Positions 44,584 through 53,704 of a DNA stretch of 64,000 bases are shown here, piece after piece. The DNA lies in assembly GCA_964352675.1 (NCBI GenBank), contig CAYGSN010000005.1, positions 1 through 64,000 on the forward strand, given 5' to 3'. The translations under genes and the position numbers were made by a program. The notes under the pieces were generated by a model. It was not told the origin of the DNA. It did not search any database and saw nothing but the letters and a program-made list of their open reading frames with translations. The stretch comes from CAYGSN01 sp964352675 (GTDB lineage Bacteria > Pseudomonadota > Alphaproteobacteria > Micavibrionales > Micavibrionaceae). Position 1 is the first letter of the stretch. Each line of letters begins with the position of its first letter.

Positions 44584-46023
44584 TTAAAATTGAAAATACA
44601 AAAATGGTTGCGGCGAAAAAAGCTTGTTAAAGCTCAGACAGAACATAAACCCTGCCAGGCACAACCAATAATAATTTGGCATCCATTGCAAACGCCCGGG
44701 CAAACTCTGCACCTGCGCCTTGGTTTGTACAAAAGCTTGCAAAGATTTTTGTGTGATTTCAACAGAGTTGGGCATGAAAAAAGCTATAAGCGAAGCAAAC
44801 CCCAACCACTTCAAAGCATATAAAAATGGAATTTGATTTTCTGCTGCCTGCCCCATGCCAAAGTTAAACAAAGCCTGGAAAATCATAGACGCATCAGCAA
44901 GGGTCTCTGCCCGGAAAAATACCCAAGACAAGCTGATACACATAAAGGTAACGAACCAGCCAAGAAGTTTTTCCTGGGATGTGTGTTTTAGCCCAATCCA
45001 TTTTACCCATAAAATCTGTGCGCACAAGAACAGCCCGTGCAAAACGCCCCAGACAATAAAGCCCCAACCGGCGCCATGCCAGACGCCACACAAAAACATA
45101 ACAAAAAGCACATTGAATAGATGGCGTGAAAACGTCTCGGTCCTGTTACCGCCTAACGGGATATATAAATAATCTCTGAAAAAAGCAGAAAGGGTTATGT
45201 GCCATCGCCGCCAAAAATCCTGAAATGACGTGGATTTATAGGGGGAGAGAAAATTGGCTGCCAAACGAATTCCAAACAAACTTCCCAGACCCAGAGCCAT
45301 ATCAGTATAGCCAGAAAAATCAAAATAAATCTGGAATGTGTAGGCAAAAGTCCCAAGCCATGCATCACTTTGGGAAACCAGGCCATCAGATTCAAAGATA
45401 GAATCGGCGAAAATGGCCAAATGATCCGCTAAAAAAAGCTTTTTAAAAAATCCCATACTGATCAGAAAAATCCCCAGGGACAAAGATTGCCAAGAAATCT
45501 TAAATGCCTTTTTTTCTGCCAATTGTGGAATAATTTCGCGGTGATGCATGATCGGACCAGCGATCAATTGCGGAAAGAATGCTATGAAAAACGCATAGTT
45601 TTCCCACGTCACATTCTTCGTTTTTTGCTGATAGCTATCCACCAGAAAAGCAATTTGCTGGAAAGTGAAGAAGGAAATACCGATTGGCAAAACTGCAGGC
45701 AATCCGGCGGTATTCATACCAAATTCGGAAGCGAAAAAGTAAGCATATTTGTAGAAAAACAATAAAGCCAGATTAACGGCAATCCCGAATAAAAGCAGAG
45801 GTTTCGTCTTTTTTTCCTTCAGGACAAGAAAAATTAAAAAATTGAAAATTAGGGAGAAAATCAAAATCAAAAGCCAGGACGGCTCCATCCACGCATAGAA
45901 TATTGCGGAACAAACAATGATAAAAACTTTTACCAAGAAATCATTGGTAAACCGCAGAAAGAAAAACCCGGTAAAAACCAGGGGAAGAAACAAAAGCAAA
46001 AAGTCCGGGCTGGTAAAATTCAT
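44584..46023 (-). CDS. MBOAT-family O-acyltransferase (AlgI-like)
   Basis: The 479-residue polytopic protein shows the full AlgI pattern. It has an early helix run with IFYAWMEPSWLLIL, FFTFQQIAFLVDSY, FFPQLIAGPIMHHRE and FQIYFDFSGYTDMALG. SFQDFWRRWHITLSAFFRDYLYIPLGG precedes the catalytic FLCGVWHGAGW, with the essential His. It moves acetyl groups from cytoplasmic acetyl-CoA to the periplasmic side for transfer to a glycan, using the SGNH protein downstream. It belongs to a six-gene minus-strand run from legF to the SGNH gene. Confidence 0.93.
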   Translation of the reverse strand: MNFTSPDFLLLFLPLVFTGFFFLRFTNDFLVKVFIIVCSAIFYAWMEPSWLLILIFSLIFNFLIFLVLKEKKTKPLLLFGIAVNLALLFFYKYAYFFASEFGMNTAGLPAVLPIGISFFTFQQIAFLVDSYQQKTKNVTWENYAFFIAFFPQLIAGPIMHHREIIPQLAEKKAFKISWQSLSLGIFLISMGFFKKLFLADHLAIFADSIFESDGLVSQSDAWLGTFAYTFQIYFDFSGYTDMALGLGSLFGIRLAANFLSPYKSTSFQDFWRRWHITLSAFFRDYLYIPLGGNRTETFSRHLFNVLFVMFLCGVWHGAGWGFIVWGVLHGLFLCAQILWVKWIGLKHTSQEKLLGWFVTFMCISLSWVFFRAETLADASMIFQALFNFGMGQAAENQIPFLYALKWLGFASLIAFFMPNSVEITQKSLQAFVQTKAQVQSLPGRLQWMPNYYWLCLAGFMFCLSFNKLFSPQPFLYFQF

Positions 46024-46083
46024 GATTCAGCGTATCTCACAGATTAAAAATTGTGCTTGATTATCAGATGTTAAGAAGCAAAG

Positions 46084-46881
46084 TCAAGTCGGATCAAAGT
46101 CAATTGTTCGAATATTGGGGTCATACTCGCCATACCTGTCTTTCAGCACAGCTCTTTGAGATATCGACAATTCCGCTCGTAAAAACCGACCTGCTGTTAA
46201 AAAATTGAGAAAACGATATCTGAGCCTCCGCCCCTTTTTATCAGACGCATTTTGGGGGGCTTGGTCCGAAACAGACAGGTCCTCCCCCAAAACTGCTGAT
46301 AAATCAGACAAATACTTGCTGCTGTCCTTCTTCAAAACCTCATAGGGGAATATATGCAGAGATTTTGCATGTTTCCTATACCCTGCAACAGCGCGCTCAA
46401 GATCAAAACAGGCCATTTTATTGTGAAACTTGCTTTGAAAATTAAATTCAAAAAAATTATCAAAACTCACGAAACTATCCGGATAGGGTTTGGGAACAAA
46501 TTTCAAAAAGTTTCCGGCGCCGTGATAATACGACAACACTGCAGATTCCGGATTTCTTGTGGTCACCAGAACCTCTAACTCAAACCCGCAGGCCTTAATG
46601 CGCTGCGCGAGTAACGTCTGTAAAGGGAAATAATACAAGGTTTCATCAGACAGCAAAACCTGAGATTTAGAACCCGCCATTTTTTTGACCAGACGGGTAA
46701 TGATATCTTTTGCCACATCATCATTTTCTTCTTCAGTTAAAGCGGCTTTCAGATCCTTATAATCCTGCGTGCCATGGAAAGGACGACCAATACAGGCCGT
46801 GTTCTTTAACGTCTTGAAAACAGAGTCCTGTAACCAAGTGGTGGCTGTTTTTGGCATTCCAGGGTGTAAAAAAAATTTCAT
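46084..46881 (-). CDS. Sulfotransferase-like protein
   Basis: The 265-residue protein starts FFLHPGMPKTATTWLQDSV, a PAPS phosphosulfate-binding loop (PKTATTW), and VLVTTRNPESAVLSYYH, the 3'-phosphate motif with Arg and Ser. The rest diverges from well-known sulfotransferases, and PAPS may not be the only possible donor. It lies 12 bases after the capsule-type gene and 60 bases before the MBOAT gene. It is the third sulfotransferase-type gene here and the only one next to the nonulosonic acid genes. Confidence 0.75.
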   Translation of the reverse strand: MKFFLHPGMPKTATTWLQDSVFKTLKNTACIGRPFHGTQDYKDLKAALTEEENDDVAKDIITRLVKKMAGSKSQVLLSDETLYYFPLQTLLAQRIKACGFELEVLVTTRNPESAVLSYYHGAGNFLKFVPKPYPDSFVSFDNFFEFNFQSKFHNKMACFDLERAVAGYRKHAKSLHIFPYEVLKKDSSKYLSDLSAVLGEDLSVSDQAPQNASDKKGRRLRYRFLNFLTAGRFLRAELSISQRAVLKDRYGEYDPNIRTIDFDPT

Positions 46882-46893
46882 CTCTTTTTCAAT

Positions 46894-48423
46894 TCACGAG
46901 GCCTTCACTACACTTACATTGCCAGCTTTTTTACGCCTGCCAGATGACAAATCAATGGAAGCAAGCAATGCATCTACTGCAGCCTCAATGTTCCCCTTTT
47001 TAAAATCTTTTTTATTCGCGCGGGAGAAGTTCTCTACTCTAAAAGCGCTATTTTTCAGGGCTGCGAGAAATCTTCTCCCGTCATCTTCTGCGCTCTTGTT
47101 TTGTTGTTTATTGAGTTTTTGAATAGCTTCAATCGCCGCTTCCAACCCCTCACCACGGGGGCAGTGATAAACATGATCCAAAAATGCAAAATCACATTGT
47201 GTACGTAGAACAATTGCCGGAATCCCGCTGATAGCCGCTTCGTAGCCAGACGTTCCAGAAATCGTACAAACCGCCTGGCTATTTTTAATTAAATCCAGAC
47301 CTATAACATCCAAAGGCGCAATCATAACATTCTTGATGTCCCTGATTTGCTGATAAAAATCATGCGGGCGCACACCCATAGGATATATATGCTCCTTAAC
47401 AACCAAGCGCATGTCGGCAGGCAAAGATTTTGCACATAACGCTATTGCCCATAGTTGGCACATAAAATCCTGGGAACACCCCTGCAAAGAAATTTCAGGC
47501 TCATGTTGAAGAGGATAATAAATATATTTCTGGCCAATAATGTCTTTGTAGGAATCTACAAATTTTGGATCAAGCAACCTTCTTTTATTTCTAAGAGCTC
47601 TCCACTGTCCTTTAATCGCCGATAAAACATAATTCCCAAAACGAGCCTCATCCTTTTTCAAGTGCTGTAAAACCCTACTGATAATTCTAGCGGCAGCATC
47701 TTTGCAAAAAGCAAGAAGCTCGCTACGAACACTAAAAAGCTGTTTGCGATAGGCCTGATCAAAAACCACACCATCATTATCTGCAGACTCGGAGAATGTG
47801 ATATCTTTTAATGCCTCATACTCTGCATTCAACTGATCGTTTAATAATTGTTCGGAAGATGTCCAAAAATAATAATCCTTATGTTTGGCAATCAAAAGCT
47901 CGCGTATAGGAATTTCCATCGCACGGCCTAGCAAATAATGCAATTTGGAAGGCGAAAGAAAAGCAGACATTTCTTTTTCTTCAAGCTCAGCCTTCCAAAA
48001 ATCGAGCTGACGATTGTAAAAATTTAATGCGTCCTCATAGGTTGATTGTTCAGATTTATAAGAGCGCGCATAATACGGTGCCCCCAAAGCATATCCGCGC
48101 CCGAATTGACGATCTGCAACAAAAATTTCCTGAAATTTACACCCCAAAAAACTTTCCCATTTAAGGCTCTCTTCAATCACCTCTTTTCTTTCTGAGTTGT
48201 TTTTAAGAAGAAAACCATCATCTTGAAAGTTATATATAGAGGCACCATCATAAAATTTATCTTCACAAGTTTGCTCCAAAAATTTAAGGCTTTCTGCGTT
48301 GCCCACATAAAACCAAATTTTAGTTCCATAGCGATTTTTAAGCTCACGACACAAAGCCTGGTATAAATACCAGTAATTGGGGGTTAAAATTACTCCTACA
48401 GATTTAGGTGGGTCGAAAGTCAT
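46894..48423 (-). CDS. Capsule-polysaccharide biosynthesis-like protein, possible glycosyltransferase
   Basis: The 509-residue protein has a helical, charged N-terminal half that I do not recognise. In the C-terminal half, KYIYYPLQHEPEISLQG is the capsule-synthesis (KpsC/KpsS-like, Capsule_synth) signature with a YPLQ.EPE pattern. LVVKEHIYPMG and the donor-site block AVCTISGTSGYEAAISGIPAIVL also belong to it. Such domains transfer Kdo or other acidic sugars from CMP donors, or assist capsule export. Located between an ABC flippase and a sulfotransferase and downstream of legF, it is a candidate legionaminic acid transferase. The acceptor is unknown. Confidence 0.65.
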   Translation of the reverse strand: MTFDPPKSVGVILTPNYWYLYQALCRELKNRYGTKIWFYVGNAESLKFLEQTCEDKFYDGASIYNFQDDGFLLKNNSERKEVIEESLKWESFLGCKFQEIFVADRQFGRGYALGAPYYARSYKSEQSTYEDALNFYNRQLDFWKAELEEKEMSAFLSPSKLHYLLGRAMEIPIRELLIAKHKDYYFWTSSEQLLNDQLNAEYEALKDITFSESADNDGVVFDQAYRKQLFSVRSELLAFCKDAAARIISRVLQHLKKDEARFGNYVLSAIKGQWRALRNKRRLLDPKFVDSYKDIIGQKYIYYPLQHEPEISLQGCSQDFMCQLWAIALCAKSLPADMRLVVKEHIYPMGVRPHDFYQQIRDIKNVMIAPLDVIGLDLIKNSQAVCTISGTSGYEAAISGIPAIVLRTQCDFAFLDHVYHCPRGEGLEAAIEAIQKLNKQQNKSAEDDGRRFLAALKNSAFRVENFSRANKKDFKKGNIEAAVDALLASIDLSSGRRKKAGNVSVVKAS

Positions 48424-48437
48424 ACTTTTTTACCTTT

Positions 48438-50147
48438 TCAAGACGTCAGAAGTTGGCCTTTTTCTATTTTGTAAGTGATATCACTGATACTTTCCACAAG
48501 ACTTTGGTGGGATATAACAATAACAGTCATAGTTTTGGAAAGGGTTTTTAACAATTCGCATATTTTCTGGGAAGTCTTTTCGTCCAAAGCTGAAGTGGGT
48601 TCATCCAAAATGAGAACTGAAGGGTTTCTAACCAAAGCTCTGGCGATCGACAATCTTTGTCTTTGACCCCCAGATAATTGTATACCTCTTTCCCCTACTG
48701 ATGTATCAAGCCCCAATTCTTTTTCCTGCACAAAATCCCAAGCTTCTACCGTTTTTAAGACCTCTTCTACCCGCCGCCTTGAGACCGAAGAATCGAAAAA
48801 GGTCACATTGTTGTATATAGTATCCTGCGAAAGCACGGTATCTTGCGGGACCAAACCTATTGAGTGCCGCCAAGAGAGAAGATTAACCGTTTTAAGATCT
48901 TCTCCATCAATTAAAATTTTTCCTGCTGTGGGTCTGTACAAACCCATAATTAAGTCGATAAGTGTCGTTTTTCCGGATCCGGACAAACCTATGATAGAAA
49001 CCACATTTTGTGCAGGAATCGTAAGGTTGATGTCTTTAAGAACAAGGCTTCGCCCATATGCAAAAGACAAATTATGCACCGTAATTTCTTTTTTAAGCGC
49101 TAAACCCTCCTGCCCTTCCGAGAGATCTTCACGCTCTTGCGTTGTCTGACGAATAAGCTCTTTTACAGACCAATAATGATCCTGCATGGAGGCAAGCTTT
49201 TGATAACGTGTTTGTATTTGTCCAATTCTCGTTAAAATACGGTAATAAAGTACAACGGAAAAAATCAAAAACGCTGCGCTCACAGGGTAAAAAGTGTTGA
49301 TCGCATAAATCCCTATACACAGAAATACGACGATAACAGGCTCCTGCACCAGCACAGCAAAATCCTGAGACACGGCCAATCTGGTACTGGTCTTTTTTAA
49401 ATCAGAAATATAGGTTTGAAAAAACGGTGTTAATTTGCTCTCCAATCCCATAGCCTTCAAAGGCTTAACAATGCCTAAAGTATCGATAAGCTTATTATTC
49501 AAATTCTCTGTTTCAGAAATGAATCGTTTACCCAAAGTCCTGGAATAGCCCACCAACCCTTTCAAAAGAAAAAGCATTATTGCAGAGACAAGGAGGGCAA
49601 AGCCAAAGATATAAGCTGAGCTAATAATAGCAAAAGAAAAATAAACGATGGTTTGCAATACCAAGGCGATTAAATTCATCATCGCCATATAAATTTGAAT
49701 GATGCTCGCCGCCTGCCCTGTTAACGCATAAGAGATTCTGCCCGTAGATAAATCAGTGAAAAACCCCCACCGCGCTTTTATAAGGGAAGTCATAAGATTG
49801 GTCCGCTTGTTCTCTACAAAATTAGCGGCCGAAAACACCACTGTAAAATTTGATATAAAAATAAACACAGCCTTTAAAAGAATAACGATGCCTATAAATA
49901 TCAGGGCCCAAAACAAAGAGAATTCAATTCCCCAATCCTCAAGCAACAAAGACAAATACTGGCTAACGGGATCGGAAACCTGATTGTCTCCGGAAAGGGT
50001 AAGTGAAATAATGGGAAGCAACATCAAAATTCCAAAAGCTTCCAGCATTCCCGAAAAAAACAGCAAACCTATACAAAGGGAAAAACGGAGGGGATTATAG
50101 GAAAAGAGCTCTTTTGCCAATCCGGGCAGTGTTTTTTTATTATCCAT
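48438..50147 (-). CDS. ABC transporter, fused permease and ATPase (MsbA/PglK-like flippase)
   Basis: The 569-residue half transporter has six hydrophobic segments in residues 1-310 and an ATPase domain from about 345. The Walker A GLSGSGKTTL lies near 388, the Q-loop in LVPQDTVLSQD, the signature LSGGQRQR near 492, and Walker B in VLILDEPTSALDE; the switch His is in VIVISHQSL. All catalytic residues are intact. It resembles lipid A or lipid-linked oligosaccharide exporters (MsbA, PglK) that work as homodimers. It overlaps legF by eight bases, so it probably flips a glycolipid carrying the nonulosonic acid. The window therefore has two flippases of different type. Confidence 0.92.
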   Translation of the reverse strand: MDNKKTLPGLAKELFSYNPLRFSLCIGLLFFSGMLEAFGILMLLPIISLTLSGDNQVSDPVSQYLSLLLEDWGIEFSLFWALIFIGIVILLKAVFIFISNFTVVFSAANFVENKRTNLMTSLIKARWGFFTDLSTGRISYALTGQAASIIQIYMAMMNLIALVLQTIVYFSFAIISSAYIFGFALLVSAIMLFLLKGLVGYSRTLGKRFISETENLNNKLIDTLGIVKPLKAMGLESKLTPFFQTYISDLKKTSTRLAVSQDFAVLVQEPVIVVFLCIGIYAINTFYPVSAAFLIFSVVLYYRILTRIGQIQTRYQKLASMQDHYWSVKELIRQTTQEREDLSEGQEGLALKKEITVHNLSFAYGRSLVLKDINLTIPAQNVVSIIGLSGSGKTTLIDLIMGLYRPTAGKILIDGEDLKTVNLLSWRHSIGLVPQDTVLSQDTIYNNVTFFDSSVSRRRVEEVLKTVEAWDFVQEKELGLDTSVGERGIQLSGGQRQRLSIARALVRNPSVLILDEPTSALDEKTSQKICELLKTLSKTMTVIVISHQSLVESISDITYKIEKGQLLTS

Positions 50148-50772
50148 TGTTTTTCTGTAATTCGTGCTTCATCAAATACTCTGCATATCTCATATCTTCT
50201 TGAGTATCAATGTCAATCGAGCGCTCCAGAGGCATTTCATAAAGGCAGGTTGTTGGCAGAACAAATGAATTTTGGGTTTGAAAATGGACATAAGGAAAAA
50301 TGTATATAGCACCGTTAAGCTTCATACCACTCTGATTGACCTCTAAAGGCGCATCATTCTCCAGACGAACAACAGAAACACAGGTCTCTGCTCCCCTGTC
50401 TTCCATATAATTATAGGCATCGATAATATCTTGCCCACGCCGCAAAGGAGATGTGGGCTGAAGTAAAACAACATAATCATAAACTTGCGTCAGGTTTTCC
50501 AGGATGTTTTTTACAACGGATTGTGAGGTTGTATCATCCTGGGCATATTCTTCTGATCGCATAAAGGGTATTTGAGCTCCAAACTGCTCTGATACTTTTG
50601 CAATTTCATAATCATCAGTTGAAACAACAATATCTTGAAAAATATTTGAAGTTCGGGCAGCCTCAATCGTCCATGCGATCAAGGGCTTACCGCATAACGG
50701 CATTATATTTTTGCGCGGCAATCTTTTGGATCCGCCTCGGGCAGGAATAATAGCAAGACCTTTTTTGAACAT
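50140..50772 (-). CDS. legF: CMP-legionaminic (or sialic) acid synthetase
   Basis: The ATG at 50772 (MFKKGLAIIPARGGSKR, 210 residues) is preferred; a start at 50811 adds 13 non-conserved residues. The CTP-binding LAIIPARGGSKRLPRKNI, VVSTDDYEIA, VVLLQPTSPLRRGQDI and SIDIDTQEDM are typical of NeuA/LegF synthetases. PTSPLR distinguishes it from the PseF in this window, which has ATAPL. Given LegB, LegC, LegG, LegH and LegI nearby, legionaminic acid is the likely substrate, but the sequence would also fit N-acetylneuraminate. It heads a six-gene minus-strand run leading into the ABC flippase. Confidence 0.85.
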   Translation of the reverse strand: MFKKGLAIIPARGGSKRLPRKNIMPLCGKPLIAWTIEAARTSNIFQDIVVSTDDYEIAKVSEQFGAQIPFMRSEEYAQDDTTSQSVVKNILENLTQVYDYVVLLQPTSPLRRGQDIIDAYNYMEDRGAETCVSVVRLENDAPLEVNQSGMKLNGAIYIFPYVHFQTQNSFVLPTTCLYEMPLERSIDIDTQEDMRYAEYLMKHELQKNNG

Positions 50773-50828
50773 ATCTTTATCTTTGAATTCAATATTAAGA
50801 CATACTAACAATCACAATTGAGAAAATA

Positions 50829-51839
50829 ATGAAATTATTTATTTTGAGCCAACCCCCCTTTTACGAGCCTCTGATTGAGGCGATTAAAGAAATTTCAAAT
50901 ACTAAAATTGTTGGAATCTGTTCTCAAAACGATAAAGTTGGCCTTTTAAAAACAGCCAAAACAGGGATTTCTCAGCTTTTATACGATTTAAACTTACGCT
51001 ACCCGAAATACCATATCTTTCATCATCGAAACCACTGTCCTATACCCAATCTAAACTTTTATGCCTTAGAAGATTACAAAGCTCCTGAGTTTAGATCAAT
51101 ATTACAGGCTTTGCGTCCTGACCTTTTGATATGTTTTGGGTTCCCCAAAAAAGTTTCTCAAGAAATACTCAATATTCCCACACATGGTGCTATTAATATT
51201 CATCCAGGAAAACTTCCTGAAAGAGGCGGAGGAACCCCCCTAAGGTGGAGCATCTACTATGGCGATAAAACCACCGCCCTGACAGCGCATGATATGATAT
51301 CTGAATTCGACGCCGGGAAGATTATTTTAGAAAAAAACATAATTATAGAAGAAAACGATACTTACCAAGCCTTGGAAAATAAAATTTTATCCATGCTTCC
51401 TGAATTTATATCAGATTTATTTACAATTATTCAAAATGAAGCCCGGACTTATAATCAACGCAGCGCCTTAAAACCCAATATCATCAAGCCTTTTCATGGC
51501 GCAAAACAGTTCATCAACTGGGAAAATCAAAATACAAAGGACATATGCAACATCTCTAAAGCAATGCATCCGCGCTCAGGGGCTCTAACATTTTGGAAGA
51601 CAAAACAAGTATGCTTCTCAGACACCAAACAATGTGTAGGCTCTAAAATTCAGTCAAACTCTCTACCCGGCACTATCTTAGACATTACGAACAAGGGCTC
51701 ACTAATCGTAAAAACATTAGATGGAGCGCTATGCATAGAAAGTTTTTTGCATGGTCACCGCAGAAGGTCCACAGAGTCCATGAACAAGATCCTTAAATTT
51801 AAATTGGGAGAAAGGTTTGTTTCTGCGCAAGAAGGATAA
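50829..51839 (+). CDS. Formyltransferase-family protein
   Basis: The 336-residue protein has the complete N10-formyl-tetrahydrofolate transferase active site. INIHPGKLPERGGGTPLRW carries the Asn and His (N-I-H), and EFDAGKI carries the Asp. A C-terminal Fmt-like domain (about 220-330) follows, with FINWENQNTKDICN, common to Fmt and to sugar N-formyltransferases such as ArnA. Context points to formylation of an amino sugar, not of initiator tRNA. It diverges from legF with 56 bases between starts. It could act after the PIG-L deacetylase encoded nearby exposes an amine. Confidence 0.8.
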   Translation: MKLFILSQPPFYEPLIEAIKEISNTKIVGICSQNDKVGLLKTAKTGISQLLYDLNLRYPKYHIFHHRNHCPIPNLNFYALEDYKAPEFRSILQALRPDLLICFGFPKKVSQEILNIPTHGAINIHPGKLPERGGGTPLRWSIYYGDKTTALTAHDMISEFDAGKIILEKNIIIEENDTYQALENKILSMLPEFISDLFTIIQNEARTYNQRSALKPNIIKPFHGAKQFINWENQNTKDICNISKAMHPRSGALTFWKTKQVCFSDTKQCVGSKIQSNSLPGTILDITNKGSLIVKTLDGALCIESFLHGHRRRSTESMNKILKFKLGERFVSAQEG

Positions 51840-51847
51840 AACGCCCT

Positions 51848-52834
51848 CTAAACAACTTTTTCTTCTTTAAAACAGCCTCTTATCAAGGCTATTTTTGATT
51901 GAACTTTAAAAAAGAACCCCTTCACTTTTGAGCTTTGAAAAGAACAAATATAATAAAATATATCAATATGTTCTGCGTTTTTACTCAAGCGTTTTTTAAA
52001 GTTGTGGACTGGCCCGTCAATGGTCGATTCCGCAAGCTCTATGGATTCCAGCCCGCTCTGGCGGAAGAACTCCATAGCTTTCCACATCAACAGGTTGTTT
52101 GCACCTAACTTTTGCCCTTGGTCGGTGCTCGCATTCACCAAATAACTGGCAGCCTTCAAGCTTTTTAAAAAAAGCATCCCGGCTATAATTTGATTGTTAT
52201 GAAATGCCGTCAGAAGAGTAAGCTCAGAACCAAAAACCTTAAGAAGAGCTTCAAAATAACCCTCGGGTTTAGGCGGCAGACCTTTTTCTTGATAGCGGCC
52301 CTTATAAATTTCATAGAATTGGGTCATGTGCGTAGGATCCACCGAAATCTCAATATTTGATTTTTGAGCTTTTTTTACAATATTTCTTGTTTTTTTCGGT
52401 AAACTATCGAGTAATGGGCCCGTACTTGGCTCAAGCGGCAAAATCATATTATTCTTGTGGATGGTATTTGGGAAATGCTCAGAATAATCACGAGGCCCGC
52501 TTGTTATTACGCCCTGGAAAAGCCCCTTTTCAGCGGCATAGTTATAAATTTCGCTGCGAAGGAGTACCGCAGCCTGAGGCGTTTTTGCATGAAATCCAAA
52601 ATAGGTAGAGTAAAGAATAAAACGATTATGATACCCAAAAAAAACACCCTCTACCTGACCGTCTTTATCCAGAACCGCAATTTGAACAACTGTTCTTTGG
52701 TAAAAATCTTCCAGGACCGTCTTCCAATTATATAAATTATGCGCGTAACAATTTTCTGCGGCAATGTAGTGATCCCAAAGGACAGGATCAGGAGCATATG
52801 TAACGCTATATTCTTGAGGATCATACTCAGTCAT
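51848..52834 (-). CDS. FemAB/GNAT-like acyltransferase
   Basis: The 328-residue protein has a tandem-GNAT look. LPKKTRNIVKKAQKSNIEI is the typical FemAB/BioF2-like (Acetyltransf_6) basic helix, and LLTAFHNNQIIAGMLFLKS is the core strand. NLLMWKAMEFFRQSGLESIELAEST then ends the second fold. Such enzymes transfer amino acids from tRNA (FemAB) or acyl groups to amines in cell-envelope polymers. Its start forms an ATGA with the PIG-L deacetylase stop, so deacetylation followed by re-acylation of the same sugar amine is likely. Confidence 0.75.
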   Translation of the reverse strand: MTEYDPQEYSVTYAPDPVLWDHYIAAENCYAHNLYNWKTVLEDFYQRTVVQIAVLDKDGQVEGVFFGYHNRFILYSTYFGFHAKTPQAAVLLRSEIYNYAAEKGLFQGVITSGPRDYSEHFPNTIHKNNMILPLEPSTGPLLDSLPKKTRNIVKKAQKSNIEISVDPTHMTQFYEIYKGRYQEKGLPPKPEGYFEALLKVFGSELTLLTAFHNNQIIAGMLFLKSLKAASYLVNASTDQGQKLGANNLLMWKAMEFFRQSGLESIELAESTIDGPVHNFKKRLSKNAEHIDIFYYICSFQSSKVKGFFFKVQSKIALIRGCFKEEKVV

Positions 52835-53646
52835 GAGCGTACAGAGTTACGATATGAAAAACAAAGATTGAGATAAGTTTTCAGAGAACTTCGGAAAAAC
52901 ACTTCTGCATAATCACTTTTATCAGGATGCATCAAAAACCGGGTATTCCAAGCATTTAAGCCCGACACATAATGGGCCCAGTCACGTGGCTTAAACCGTG
53001 ACTGATACAGATTCAAAATTCGGATTTTCTCCTGCATCACACCCCCAATATTCAACACCGCATTAAGCGGCAGAGATGTATAAACCTGATAACACCAAAC
53101 CTCTATAGCATTAAGCGGCTCAATATCCTGACAAATTTTAAGCAATGCGTAAGATGCATCGCGGTGATCGGGATGATCGTCCAAAACAAACGGCAGAAAA
53201 AGAATATCCGGCTGAAAAATCTCAAAAACCTGTTGAAGCGGCAACAAATCCTGCTTTTTCAAAGAAATCGAGCGCATAGGAAAGTCGAGAAACTCCGTTG
53301 AAAACCCAACATCTTCCGCCACCTGCTGAATTTCCTGCTTCTCAATATCACTGCCGTCGGTGGTCAAATACACCACTTTGACTTCGCAGCCTTTGCGGAT
53401 CATCTCTAGCAAGGCACCACCACAGCCAATAATCTCATCATCAGGATGTGGCGCAACAACAAGTACTTTTTTCTGGCTGGGCGCATCAACAACGGCAGGA
53501 TTGAGATACCGCGCAGCCCGCATAGTATCCAGCAAAGCAGAAGCGGCATCCAAATCTCCCACATCTTTCCAATCAATGGAAAAATTCTGTGTTTGTCCAA
53601 TCTTTCGGAGAGCAGGAATGATTATGGCTTTTAATATTTGTTTCAT
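52831..53646 (-). CDS. PIG-L family N-deacetylase
   Basis: The 271-residue protein has VLVVAPHPDDEIIGCGGAL with zinc-binding HPDDE (67-71), VVYLTTDGSD, and DDHPDHRDAS (157-165), giving the second zinc His pair. This is the LmbE/PIG-L fold that removes acetyl from N-acetylglucosamine-type sugars. Related enzymes act on lipid-linked or nucleotide-linked amino sugars, including BshB and glycan-modifying forms. With the FemAB-like gene directly downstream and a formyltransferase nearby, the set looks designed to swap N-acyl groups. Confidence 0.88.
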   Translation of the reverse strand: MKQILKAIIIPALRKIGQTQNFSIDWKDVGDLDAASALLDTMRAARYLNPAVVDAPSQKKVLVVAPHPDDEIIGCGGALLEMIRKGCEVKVVYLTTDGSDIEKQEIQQVAEDVGFSTEFLDFPMRSISLKKQDLLPLQQVFEIFQPDILFLPFVLDDHPDHRDASYALLKICQDIEPLNAIEVWCYQVYTSLPLNAVLNIGGVMQEKIRILNLYQSRFKPRDWAHYVSGLNAWNTRFLMHPDKSDYAEVFFRSSLKTYLNLCFSYRNSVRS

Positions 53647-53704
53647 TCAGTAAAACTATAGAAAATTATTGAAGATGTGCCAAGTAATCTATAGCTTTCC
53701 CTCT

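Noticed and set aside
50829..51839. Methionyl-tRNA formyltransferase (fmt)
   Set aside because: The active site matches, but fmt normally sits beside def. Here the neighbours are amino-sugar modifying enzymes.
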